A model generated the notes under the pieces. That model made no database searches, was not told where the DNA came from, and saw nothing but the letters and a program-made list of their open reading frames with translations. Of a DNA stretch of 42,069 nucleotides, positions 1 to 10,700 are shown piece by piece; positions within the stretch are counted from its first letter, which is position 1; the number at the start of each line of letters is the position of its first letter. This stretch comes from Porphyromonadaceae bacterium CG2_30_38_12. Lineage in GTDB: Bacteria; Bacteroidota; Bacteroidia; Bacteroidales; Paludibacteraceae. A program made the position numbers and the translations under genes. The stretch is from positions 1 through 42,069 of the forward strand of contig MNZK01000026.1 in NCBI GenBank assembly GCA_001873635.1, written 5' to 3'.

Positions 1-360
1 TAATGATTGTAAATGATACGAGTAATTATTATCCAACGCAACAAAACCTAAAGATTGTCGTCCCCAACTACCTGTTCCCGATTCAGGTGGTTTACTTTGA
101 AATGTTCCATCTGCTTTATATACAACTACATTTGCACCTCCTTCTTCCCAAGGGCAGGAAGTGGCAACGGTTCCATTGGGCAGTACAGCAAGGGAAGTAA
201 TGGTGTGAGGAATATGTGTTGCGCCATTACCACCATCGTTTAATATCCAAGAGGTAGTGTACGAGTTTTGCCAAGAGCGACTCACACAAGGATCTTGTGC
301 ATTTACGATATTCAGAAAAAAGAACATCAAAATAATGGAAAATAAATTGTTTGTTTTCAT
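1..360 (-). CDS. Secreted protein of unknown function, 3' part outside window
   Basis: An open frame of 120 codons starts with ATG at 358-360 and runs without a stop off the left edge. It begins MKTNNLFSIILMFFFLNIVNAQ, a clear Sec signal peptide ending at an A-Q site. The mature part reads DPCVSRSWQNSYTTSW and then has segments such as ITSLAVLPNGTVATSC and VVVYKADGTF. These resemble blades of an NHL- or propeller-like repeat protein, but this is only a resemblance. The gene lies 124 bp downstream of the fecR remnant on the same strand. I do not recognise a family and the C-terminus is not visible, so T9SS export or a catalytic domain cannot be judged. Confidence 0.65.
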   Translation of the reverse strand, partial: MKTNNLFSIILMFFFLNIVNAQDPCVSRSWQNSYTTSWILNDGGNGATHIPHTITSLAVLPNGTVATSCPWEEGGANVVVYKADGTFQSKPPESGTGSWGRQSLGFVALDNNYSYHLQSL

Positions 361-379
361 GATATTTAATTATTGGTTA

Positions 380-396
380 TCGGGTGTTGCACCCGA
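380..396. repeat. Small perfect hairpin (7-bp arms, 3-nt loop)
   Basis: TCGGGTG, loop TTG, CACCCGA form a perfect inverted repeat just upstream of the secreted-protein start. Arm and loop size match the four hairpins at 984-1112, so it may be an isolated member of the same repeat class. It could also be a 5'-leader hairpin. Nothing else is visible between 397 and 484. Confidence 0.6.
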
Positions 397-484
397 CGAA
401 TGAAATTTTAATTATTTGAGGTTTTATTTATCAACTATTTCAATACGTTTAAAAAATATTATTAATGTCACTTGGTATTGATAG

Positions 485-802
485 CTATCGGCATCGCACA
501 TAAACATTGCCTTGTGCGTCAAAGCTAATTTGACGTACTCGATTCATCTGATTTTTTGTTGAATTATTATATCCGCTGTAAATATAAGAAGTAGAACTGG
601 AAGTAGAAAAAACGAACTGTATACTGGCAGCAATTAGGAAGTAATATTCCTGCAAAATGGGTTGCCATTTTAATGACAACCTAACATTAATCAAGTTTAT
701 CAATAGTTGATAGTTTGAAGTATTTAAACGCTCATTATCAGAAATATTTTCTGATAAATGATGCATCATTCGTTTCCCGAATTGCAGTGTTTTGTCAAGC
801 AT
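485..802 (-). pseudogene. fecR remnant (truncated anti-sigma factor N-terminal half)
   Basis: The 105-residue frame is a degraded copy of the fecR gene at 40782-41795. MLDKTLQFGKRMMHHLSENI matches MIDKTKQFEKLMMNHLSENI of the intact gene, and SYIYSGYNNSTKNQM matches TYYIYNGYNNSSKNLM. About 35 residues between these blocks are missing. The FecR ligand/signal domain and the DUF4974 C-terminus are absent. After KNQM the reading changes to RVRQISFDAQGNVYVRCR, which looks like a propeller blade. DNA similarity to the intact copy continues about 78 bp upstream of the ATG (to 880) and then stops abruptly. It retains the transmembrane-like segment but cannot be a functional anti-sigma factor. It could instead be a small membrane protein, but the parallel with fecR makes a remnant more likely. 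Confidence 0.82.
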
Positions 803-983
803 TAGCTTTAGATTTGAATGCTGTTTTATCGCCCTCTATAAAAGATACACATTTCAACTTGAAAACGTTTAGGCAAAATCTACCTTTTTTTATTTTTCTT
901 CAAAAAAGAGGAACGTATGAATTTATACATCACTTTATAGAACTATAGAGCAAAGAGCAAAGATTTAATATGTAGTAAGTAAA

Positions 984-1112
984 GAAACTCTGTAAGAGTT
1001 TCCCCGTCGAGGAATATGTTTTTGGGCAACCTCGCTGAGGTTGTAACTTTTCTTGCATTCTCATCCCCCAAATAAATTTGGGGGTTATGCACAGGCAATC
1101 CCTATGGGATTG
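984..1112. repeat. Cluster of four perfect short hairpins (REP/MITE-like)
   Basis: Four perfect inverted repeats sit in 129 bp: GAAACTCT/AGAGTTTC (984-1002), CAACCTC/GAGGTTG (1027-1043), CCCCCAAAT/ATTTGGGGG (1065-1084) and CAATCCC/GGGATTG (1096-1112). Arms are 7-9 bp and loops 2-3 nt. The arms differ in sequence, so this is not a tandem repeat or CRISPR. The cluster fills the non-coding gap between the GH2 stop and the fecR remnant. It may act as a transcript end or be a relic of a palindromic mobile repeat. The rest of 803-1209 shows nothing recognisable apart from the fecR-like leader at 803-880. Confidence 0.75.
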
Positions 1113-1209
1113 GATGTTAATTAATGGGTAATTATAATATAAACTAATTTCAAGCAAGTACTTATGTTTTAATCATGACTCCCAACCAATATGTTGCATT
1201 TATAGCAAA

Positions 1210-4200
1210 TTACTTGTTTTGAAGTAACTGAAGCGTGTAACTAAATTCAGTATCATCTGACCAAATTTGATATTTCTCCAACGGACGTGGGCCACATCCG
1301 TTGGAACCAACGCCAAGAGTTTTGGTTGATAATGTGAAAACAGTAGCCGTGCTTGCCGGCAAATCAATTTTGTAATCTACAGGATTCATCTGTTCGTCAG
1401 TATGAGTTAAAGCTGAGATTTGCATCCGGTTTTTATCGGTTTTTACTAACAAAGTTGGAAGGTCTTTTCCACTTAACTGAGCCCAACGTACATCTTCGTG
1501 ATTACCGTGTTCCATAGGTTTTTCATATTGATATTGGTCGTTTACGCTCAGCTGATAAACACCTACATCGGAACCACTTTTTCGATCAGCGTAATTTTCC
1601 GATGGACCGCGACCGAAATAAGTCATTTGGTCCAGTTTTTTATTAAACAAAAAACGCACTCCAACACGTGCAAGATTAATTCGCGGACCTACAAACTCCA
1701 CTTTGGTATTTACTTTTACCGAGCCATCACCATTCACTAAGTAAGTAGTTGTTTGTTTAGCAGTAAAACCTTCATTTCCTTCAGCATTTACGAAAGTTGA
1801 AATTTTTGCAGAATACTTATCCGTCGACTCCACCTTCATATCTATCAATGAGTATTTTAGCTTATTTAATCCATAGCGTTCCCATTGATTGTATGCCCAT
1901 ATATCGTCGGTACGATGAGCAGCCCTCCAAAGTAAAAGTTTTGGTGATCCTTCCTCTGACAGCAGATTCACTCCATCTTTGTTTAATTGGCTTATCAGCC
2001 CTGTTTTTTTATCAAATAAAACACTAAAACCGTTTCCTGAAACTTTAGTTGATTGAACATCCTGAGTAACCTCAACTATCTGTTTAACTTGCGATACAAC
2101 AATTGGAGCATTGTTAATAGGCAGTTCAAATTGTTCCGAAGCCACTTCAAATCCTTTCTCAGCCCACAAGCTTTTCTCCTTTAGAGTATATGAAACCCGT
2201 AGAAAATATTCAGCACCCGGTTTTGAGTTCATTACTTTACAAGGAACATTTAATTTGACTTCATTCAAAGCACCAATCAGTGGCAGAACCAACATCCCTT
2301 TTTCAATTTCTTTTCCATCTTGGGATAAGCTCCACCAGGCGTCGAAACCGGCAAGAGAAATAAACTGGAATTTATTTTTTATTTTTATCATTTTTGAGAC
2401 TGGATCAATTAATTCTGTATTAATCCATTGAAATGATTTTTTCATTTCGGGATAGTGAGGTTTTGTTTGTACTCCTTCGGTAGTTCTATCAAAAGAAACT
2501 ACACCTTTGTGAATAAAGTACTTATCGTTAGGATAATCTCCAAATCCACCACCAAAAGCTAATATTGGATGATTGGGGTTGCGATTATTCCACAAAGCCT
2601 GATCCTGAAATTCCCATATCGCACCGCCCAATATTTCAGGATTGCTGTCAATAACTTCCGAGTATTCCGATAGCGAACCCATTGAATTGAACATTGCATG
2701 TGCAAACTCACAGATGTAGAACGGCTTACTCAATTCTTCATTTTGGGCAATGGCAGCAAACTCATCAGGAGTTCCGTACATTTTTCCATCAAAATCCGAA
2801 GGGTTATTTTTCCCAATCCCAAAGCCCTGATAATGAATAAACCGACTTGGGTCAATGGTTTTAATAGTGTCCATAGCTGCCCTCAAATTTGAACCGCCAG
2901 AACCAAATTCGTTACCGAGTGACCATATAATAACTGAAGGGTGGTTTTTGAAATTTTCGACATTTGCTACATTGCGGTCAATTATAGCTGACCTCATGGT
3001 GGGTTCCTCGTTGAACCGATTCATGTATCCGTGGCTCTCCACATTGGCTTCAGCAACCAGCCAAATACCATATTCGTCACATAACTCGTACCAGCGTGGA
3101 TCGTCGGAATAATGACAGGTGCGGACATGGTTGCAATTTCCTTGTTTTATAACTTCAATATCGCGAATCATTTGTTTCTCGGTAATGGCATGTCCCACAT
3201 CCGACCAGTGTTCGTGACGGTTTACTCCTTTTAATTTAATGGGTACACCATTTACAGTGAAACTCCTACCTTTAATTTCTATCTTTCTGAATCCTATTTT
3301 TGAAGAAATAATTTCTCCTTCCGAAGAAATCAAAACTATGGTATACAAATCTGGTGTTTCGGCAGTCCATTTGGCTGGGTTGGAAACAGGAAACTTTATT
3401 GTCAATTGTTCTTCCTGGTCAGAAAATAATGTTTTCCCTGTAACATTTCCTTTCGCAATTTCTTTGCCTGATTTATCGTAAAGTGTTGCTGAAAGTGTTT
3501 GCGCTTTTACAGCTTTATCACCGTAGTTTTTGATTTTTGCCAACACTGCTACGGAAACATCTCTATAGTTTTTGTCCATATCCTGTTTTGCGAAAAAGTC
3601 CCGAATATGCACCTGTGGAGCACTCCAAAGGGTAACGTTACGGAAAATCCCATGCAAACGAAACATATCCTGATCTTCGAGCCAAGTACCGGAACTGTAT
3701 TGATAAACCTCTACGGCCACTACATTTTTGCCGGGTTTTATATAATTGGTCAAATCAAATTCGGCTGCATTCCGACTGTTTACGCTAAATCCCGTTTTCT
3801 GACCATTTACCCATAAGAAAAAAGCACAATCGACACCATCGAATGTAATAAATACCCGACGACCGTTCCAATCGGAGGGAATTTCAAAATCACGGCGATA
3901 ACTTCCCACCGGATTACGTTCCTTATAAGCAGTATATTTCTCATCCGGCTCACTCATTACGTGAGGAAAATCCATTTTTATGGTATAACCAAAATTTCTG
4001 TAAATAGGGGTTCCATAACCTTGCACTTCCCAGTTTGACGGTACAGGAATTTCTTTCCAACCCGACACATCGAAATCGGTTTTGTAAAAATCAATCGGAC
4101 GGTTTTCAGGACTCGGCACCCAATTAAACTTCCACAGACCATTTAAACTCCTAGCATAACTTGAAGCATGACGGTTGGCTACTAATGCCTCCTTTAAGTC

Positions 4201-4383
4201 GAGATAAGGCATGAGAGTGGCATGATAGGGTTCTTTGTTGATTCCCAAACATTCCGGATTTTCAATCTCAGCAGGATAATCAATACCAACTTTCAATTGA
4301 TTTTGAGCTGTCCCTGAAATCGTATTCATTACAAAATAAATTCCAAAAAGTAATGATAATATAGCAAGCTGTTGTTTTTTCAT
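1210..4383 (-). CDS. GH2 beta-galactosidase (LacZ-type), secreted
   Basis: This 1057-residue protein is a full-length LacZ-type GH2 enzyme that would remove terminal beta-galactose in the periplasm. A signal peptide spans about residues 1-27 (ends GTAQ). The sugar-binding domain contains LNGLWKFNW and VPSNWEVQGYGTPIY. It is followed by an Ig-like domain, the TIM barrel (from GVNRHEHWSDVGHAIT), a DUF4981-like domain and a C-terminal beta-galactosidase small-chain domain. The acid/base is E492 in WSLGNEFG and the nucleophile is E559 in ICEFAHAMFNS; both are intact. Its ATG overlaps the upstream GH38 stop as ATGA (4380-4383), implying translational coupling. Beta-galactosidase is the best call; other GH2 activities such as beta-galacturonidase cannot be excluded from sequence. 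Confidence 0.95.
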   Translation of the reverse strand: MKKQQLAILSLLFGIYFVMNTISGTAQNQLKVGIDYPAEIENPECLGINKEPYHATLMPYLDLKEALVANRHASSYARSLNGLWKFNWVPSPENRPIDFYKTDFDVSGWKEIPVPSNWEVQGYGTPIYRNFGYTIKMDFPHVMSEPDEKYTAYKERNPVGSYRRDFEIPSDWNGRRVFITFDGVDCAFFLWVNGQKTGFSVNSRNAAEFDLTNYIKPGKNVVAVEVYQYSSGTWLEDQDMFRLHGIFRNVTLWSAPQVHIRDFFAKQDMDKNYRDVSVAVLAKIKNYGDKAVKAQTLSATLYDKSGKEIAKGNVTGKTLFSDQEEQLTIKFPVSNPAKWTAETPDLYTIVLISSEGEIISSKIGFRKIEIKGRSFTVNGVPIKLKGVNRHEHWSDVGHAITEKQMIRDIEVIKQGNCNHVRTCHYSDDPRWYELCDEYGIWLVAEANVESHGYMNRFNEEPTMRSAIIDRNVANVENFKNHPSVIIWSLGNEFGSGGSNLRAAMDTIKTIDPSRFIHYQGFGIGKNNPSDFDGKMYGTPDEFAAIAQNEELSKPFYICEFAHAMFNSMGSLSEYSEVIDSNPEILGGAIWEFQDQALWNNRNPNHPILAFGGGFGDYPNDKYFIHKGVVSFDRTTEGVQTKPHYPEMKKSFQWINTELIDPVSKMIKIKNKFQFISLAGFDAWWSLSQDGKEIEKGMLVLPLIGALNEVKLNVPCKVMNSKPGAEYFLRVSYTLKEKSLWAEKGFEVASEQFELPINNAPIVVSQVKQIVEVTQDVQSTKVSGNGFSVLFDKKTGLISQLNKDGVNLLSEEGSPKLLLWRAAHRTDDIWAYNQWERYGLNKLKYSLIDMKVESTDKYSAKISTFVNAEGNEGFTAKQTTTYLVNGDGSVKVNTKVEFVGPRINLARVGVRFLFNKKLDQMTYFGRGPSENYADRKSGSDVGVYQLSVNDQYQYEKPMEHGNHEDVRWAQLSGKDLPTLLVKTDKNRMQISALTHTDEQMNPVDYKIDLPASTATVFTLSTKTLGVGSNGCGPRPLEKYQIWSDDTEFSYTLQLLQNK

Positions 4384-7300
4384 TCGTTTTTATTTTTCAG
4401 TTTAAACACATCATTTTCATTAAAATTATCGAGCAAGGGCTGAAGAGAAATTACATTATCCGTAAGAGGTTTGGCCACAGTTACAGCCATTATTTTTATA
4501 TTATTATTACCGGGTAATGTTAGGGTCTTAGCTCCAGCAGGTATTGAAATTTCATATTTATACAAATAACAATATTGATACGCTATATTTCTCATCGGAT
4601 ATGCCTCGTGAATATGTGATGCAAACCAGGCAATATTATCAGTTTTCACATAAGGTAATTCCATAATTTCAACTTTGTTTTGATCCTGGCTTAAAATGCG
4701 ATTGTAAAATTGTCCTATATTACCGTTCCTTTTTTGGATTTGGAGTGTTGTAGATTGTCCATCAACAGTAAAAATGCCTTGTGTGTTTTCGCCTGCCGCT
4801 GCCAGCAAATAGAGTTTTGTGTAATTTTTCTGTGGCAATGTAATGGTCTGTGCTGCACATTCAAGGGTATTATTCACAAAATCGGCATTATCTTCTATCT
4901 TGAAATAAACATCTTCACTCTCAATTATATTCGGCAATAATTCAGCAGGAAACGATTTATTATAAACAAATTGTCCATCGTTTCTATTCTCGTCCGAACT
5001 GATAACATCCGCATTAAAAGGAAGTTCTACACTTCCCTGAATTATAGGAACTTTATCATTACTGTGAGATGCTAGTTTTACAGCAAAACTCCGGATTGTG
5101 TAATGTGTCAAATCGAATTTTAACGCGTTTTTCTCCGATTTATAAGTTCCAATTTTCATCTCCTGCCCGTTTACTTCATAAACATCCTGAATATTAGTTG
5201 GAAATGTAAGTTTTATGTTTTTCAAATCTTTTCCGGAAAGTTCATTCAATCGAACCAGATAATAATCAGAGTGCTCCATTTTTTTGAATGCCATCAAACC
5301 TACCTGCGGATTATTAATAGATATCATAGAAAACGATTGACCCAATTCGCCACTATGTTTTGGCGATTCGAAAGCCAAAAGCGGTTGATTGAAAAACTTT
5401 GCCTGCCATGGCGATTCAGCGGTTCTCCAATCGCCGGAATGACCGTAAACAGCATATTTCATGTCATGAATCCCCCAGTCCTGTGTGCTTTGATAAGTCA
5501 GCCAGTCCCAGCCGTCTTTACCTATTTTGGGGGTGTACAGCAAGGTAAGCCTCAAGGTGTTGTTGTCTGGTTTATCGGAACCATATTTGCAATCTTCGAG
5601 AATTGAAACGCCATATTTACCCGATTTATCAGACAGGTCAAACCATTCTTTGGATGGGACTTCAAACTTATTTTCGTTATTATTTCCTCTCAAAATGGTA
5701 CCAACACCTAAGTTATAGGTTGCATTTTCGTTGGAAACTGCCAATGGGAAAGACGCTTTAAGACTAACTTCACGTGATTGCCAATCAATTTTACTCGTCA
5801 CTTCCAACCTTTTTCCGGCTTCACCAGCCGACAAACTGAAAAGCTGTGTGATTTCTGAGTTAAGCCCCTTCCGTTTTACTTCCAGCGTAACCCTAACCAG
5901 ACCTTGTTCTACAACAATTAGTTGGGCATCCTTATCCATAAAATCGATGGGTGGTTTTTGGCGGTCTTTCCAGTCCATATTCCATGCCGGATATTCCGTT
6001 GGTTGTTCTTGTTGAAATTCAAGTCGTGCCGGCTTCGAAAAAATTTCTTTCGATGCTTTTTTATCCCACATACTCAAGACATCTCCATTGTCGGCAAATT
6101 TTACTTTGTAATACTCATTTTCTAATGAACGATTTGAAGCCGAAAGTTTAGACAGCTGCTTTTCATTGTCAATTTCCCGTATATCATAAACAGCAAATCC
6201 CAACGAAGAAACCTGAGCTAAAAATATAATTTTCAACGAATTATTATTTTTCGAAACAATTTGTGAAGGAGTTTCCTTTCCGTTTTTATCAAATACAGCA
6301 ATGGAAGTTGGAAGTGTTTCATAATTCAATTCGGCAGTCACCACGTCTTCGCGCGATTTTGCCACAGGATTATAAACAACAATTGCTTTGCCTTGAACCT
6401 GTGTATTTAACTTTGACGAAACTGCACTTACACCATGTTTCAGAGCTTCAGCAAAACCATTTGCTGCTATAAATTCATCGTTCCAAGCATATTCATACGC
6501 TTTCGGTATGCTTGTTCCGGGCAAGATGTCGTGCATATGACTGCCTAAAACCAAATTCCAAGCGTTGTTAAGTTTATTGTGCGGATAATTTGTTCCGACC
6601 AACCAGTTTGCCATTACCGATGCTGCTTCAGCGGAATGAGCGAGTAATTCATTCTTGCGGTTTATCCGTTTCATATAAGCCTGCGAAGTCATTGAACCTG
6701 CGCTGTGTTCAATCAATAACAAATCACCAGAATAAACAGGAAGTTTTTTTTCTGATTTCTGGTGTAATATCTTTATACATTTGATCGGACGAAGTGAGTA
6801 AAACTTTGAAATTACTGTCCTTGTTTCGTAAACTGGCTTCAACGTTTTTAATGTCTTTTGCACGTGGTGAACCGCCTTTATCGCCAACACAATAATATCT
6901 GTAATCAAAGGCATAGCCTGATTTTTTCTGATTCTCATTGAGTCTTTCAATCCATTTTGGATTTTTATCAAGCCTTGTTTCAATACTACCAGTATAATCG
7001 GTAGCATTAAGTGCTGCAATAACTCCCTTGCCATCAGGTCCATTCCAAACACCAACATTAAAGGGAATTTCGACAGCCGATCGCCATGTCAGTTTTTGCG
7101 TAGAGAAGCCAAGTATGCCACAATGGTTGAAAACAGATGGCAAATTGCACAAAAAACCAAAGCAATCGGGCAACATATAATCCAAACTTTCTTTTCCAAA
7201 TTCTTTACGAAAAAAGTCGTTTCCATACAAAATCTGGCGAATTAGTGATTCCGAGGATGAAATATTCACTTCACCTTCGTCGACAGAGGAACCGGATACA

Positions 7301-7638
7301 TACCAGCGTCCTTGTTTGACATATTCCTGTACTTTTATAAACAATTCAGGATAATATTCTTTCATCATTTGGTACCTACGCGAACCGGTAAAATTAAATA
7401 CATAGTCGGGATATTTCTCAAACAAACTGAAATTCTCGGTCATTGTTTTCGGAATAAATTCGTTAATGGTGGTCGGATAATCCCAGTTCCATTCTGTATC
7501 TATATGTGCATAACCCACTGTGTAGAGCAAACGATCTTTTGCAATTTCATACTTTTCGGTTTTATGCAACGATTGTGCGTTAGAAAACTGAAAGAGAAAT
7601 GAGAATAAAATGATTTGAATAATTCTTGTCCTTTTCAT
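4380..7638 (-). CDS. GH38 alpha-mannosidase, interrupted by a frameshift
   Basis: The gene encodes an exo-alpha-mannosidase of about 1085 residues if one frame change is allowed. The first part (7638 to about 6744) has a signal peptide ending NAQ, the metal-site motif GYAHIDTEWNW (H45, D47) and the nucleophile motif LPDCFGF (D158). It then reads TPEIRKKTSCLFW and stops. The other frame continues as KLPVYSGDLLLIEHSAGSM and carries the conserved HMHDILPGTSI block (about 6515-6545) and the long beta-sandwich C-terminus. The switch falls on a run of eight A in the coding strand (6744-6751), so a one-base indel, real or from sequencing, explains it. Ribosomal or polymerase slippage is an alternative. 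The stop overlaps the next GH2 start by 4 bp. The rest of the gene is undamaged. Confidence 0.9.
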
Positions 7639-7748
7639 TGTGTAAAAAAAATGGATGTTTAAAGATAATATATCGTTGAAAATTAATTGTTACTTTCTCG
7701 AGATTGATACAAAAATGTAACTTAATACAAGCAACTACAGTTATAATT

Positions 7749-10700
7749 TTATTCCGTAAATGGTTTTATGCGACTTATAAAATGTATTTTGATTGGTTGT
7801 ATTTGGTATTTATTCATAACACCTGTTGCCGTACAGCCCACACCAGTTGTTAGATAATCGAAATTGAAAGTGAGTGCATCCGACTTTTTTAACTGATAGG
7901 TGTATTTTGCTTTCGACATATTTTCGGTTGTATAATTGTAGCAATTAAAGTTAAAATATCTCTCTGACGAGAATTCAATTCCGGCACCTTCGCTATCGCT
8001 TAATTTTACCCAGCTATTATCAGTACGTAATCCACAATCTTGCGGTAACAAGTAAGACATAAACATCTCGTCAACAGTTGTTTTGTAGCGACCAAATCGA
8101 TATCCTGATTTACGGTCGGGGTAGTTTTCTTCGGGTCCACGACCAAACCATTCCACCTTTTGCAATCTTTTGTCGAACGACCAAGTTGTACCAATTCGTG
8201 GTAACGACATGGGCATTTTTCCATTTGGTGTGATGGTGTGTGTTAATGTTATTTCAGCATCTGGAGCTATGCTGTATATCATTTGGTTCTCGAAACCTCC
8301 ATTTTCCTGATTGCCGTGTAGTACCAACTCATCTACTTTAACTACCACATTATTTCCGCATTTTTCTACTTCAAACCTTGCAGGCTTATATCTCATTTTG
8401 TCCAAACCAATGCTATACCAAGCTGTTGCGACTCGTGATCCATAACCCTCGTTTTTAGGATACACATTCACCGAATTGACAGTCCACTCGTCTAGTTCAT
8501 TTGCCAATGGCGCGCGCCAAACGTTCAGTTTTGGTGCTTGTTTAAGCAATTCCTTGCCTTCGAATAGCATCGATAGCAATTTTCCATTCTTTTTGTCAAA
8601 TGTATAAACGAAGTTTTTACCCTTAATTTGAATTTTATCAGCCAAATCAGTCCATTGCAAAGTATTGCTGTTGTTTGCCGGAACTTTATTTATTGCGGGA
8701 ACAACCCACGGCAATTGCATTTGATCCCAAGCAATTTCATACCCCTTCTCAGCCCAACATTCGGCTGCTTTTAAATGAAAACTCAATGTAAGAAAGTAGT
8801 TTGCACCAGCTTTGAGTGCGGGCTTTTGTATGGGAAGTTGAATCGTTTCTTTTTCTTGGGGTTCAACTGCTGCATTGAATGTGCCCGATGCAATGCTTAT
8901 TCCATTTTCTTCTAAGTTCCATTTTGCTTGATAATTAGTTGTATTGCTAAAAAACTGACGGTTGTAAACTTCAATCAGCATTTGTTCTGCATCGCTCCAA
9001 CGCACTGTAATAGGTTGCGCCGTTTTTTTGATTTGCCACATTTCGGGTTCTGGTCGGCGGTCGGGCCAAATGCTTCCATACGTTCTTGCGCCAATACCAT
9101 AACTAAAAAACTCACCTTCGTTAAGCTCTTGTTCAAAATCGAGCCATAAGGCTGCTTTTCTCTTCAATTCAACTGTTGGTTTTGTTAAACTACTACTATC
9201 TATAACCTTATCAAAAATAGCCACTTTGTCGATTATAGCATCGCACAAATAGTTTGTGGTGTTTTGCCCATGTGTTTCGGCATTTTTACCAATACAAACT
9301 GGATATGGGAAGTTTTTGATTTTGCCCGAAACTGCTTTTTCGGCAAGTAATTTTCCGTTAATGTAAATCTGAATAGCTTTTCCGTTGTAAACAGCTGTGA
9401 TATGGTGCCAATTTTCTATCCAATTATTGGGCAAAGTTGCCCGTACATGCTCTTTTTTGTTGGTGTAAATATAAAAATCTATATGCTCAGTACCTATTTG
9501 CTGTAATCCAAATTGAGAGTTTCCTTTTGTAAGCAAAGTACCACCTTTGTTCATTAGTTTTCGTGGATATACCCATATCGAAACGGTCAGTTCGCTGCCA
9601 GAAATTTCAGTTTTTTCATCCTGATAAAGCTCTACCCATTGGTCGTGACCGTTCAAGTCGATGCCTTTTTCTTCGTGACCTGCAACTAATTTCGCACGTC
9701 CCATAATATGTGCAGACATATTATTACCCGACGAATCGATGAGTCTTCGTACCGGCTCGCGTAAGCCGGGGCTTACAAAGTCCCATATTGCACCGCCCAT
9801 TATGCGGGGATATTGGTAAATTATATCCCAATACTCGTCCAATCCACCACCGCCATTTCCTGCCACCGATAGGTATTCGTCCATAAAGAGGGGCGCGAGT
9901 CTACACTTTCGGGCACTAATCCTATTTGCGCTTTAAGTTCGAAAGGTGAAGGATAGCGTGGTCCAATGATATCTTCGCATGAATGCGCAAACGCATTTCC
10001 ACCATACATCCAATAGCGTGTTTTGTCATATTTTCGTCCTTCATCTATTACTGCACAAATGTTTTTGCCCTCGCCACTTTCGTTGCCCGCACTCCAAAAA
10101 AGAATGGATGCATGGTTTCGGTCGCGCATGACCATACGCTTTGCCCTGTCGCGGTACATAGGCTCCCATTCGGTTTTATCACACAAATATTCTGTTGCAT
10201 GTGCTTCATCGCCTGTTTCGTCAATAAGGTAAAAGCCATACTCATCGGCCAACTCTAAATATCGGGTTACGGGTGGGTAGTGTGAAATACGTATACAGTT
10301 GATGTTGAATCGTTTGAAAAGTTCAAAATCTTTTCTAATAGTAGCATCGTCCATGGTGTGCCCCAAATCGGGATGTTGCATGTGCGTATTTATACCATTG
10401 AGTTTAATTGCCTTACCATTGAGATAAAAAACCTGATTTCGGATTTCGGTTTCTTTAAATCCAATGCGAGCTGTTACAACTTCTTCTATTTTTCCAGAAG
10501 CGTTTATTAGTTCCATTGTTAAGCGATAAAGATTGGGCGTTTCGGCAGTCCATTTTTTTGGGTTACTAATCTTTTTCGATTGAATGAAATGTTTTAGGTC
10601 TTTCGAATTAATAACAATATTTTCTAATGTAATACTCTCTATAATAGTATTATTGGCATCAAAAAGAGAGGTGCGTATTTTGTATCCGGCAGCATTTTTT

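Noticed and set aside
803-860. A frame above the fecR remnant reading FIEGDKTAFKS, like an ECF sigma N-terminus
   Set aside because: Only about a dozen residues, no start or continuation, and the matching leader of the intact fecR does not encode it; probably chance.
984-1112. CRISPR array or tandem repeat for the hairpin cluster
   Set aside because: The four stems have different sequences and uneven spacing, with no constant repeat unit.
4380-7058. The 3' part of the GH38 locus as a separate gene of 892 residues
   Set aside because: Its first 105 or so residues are only an out-of-frame reading of the GH38 catalytic domain; true homology starts after the A8 run.
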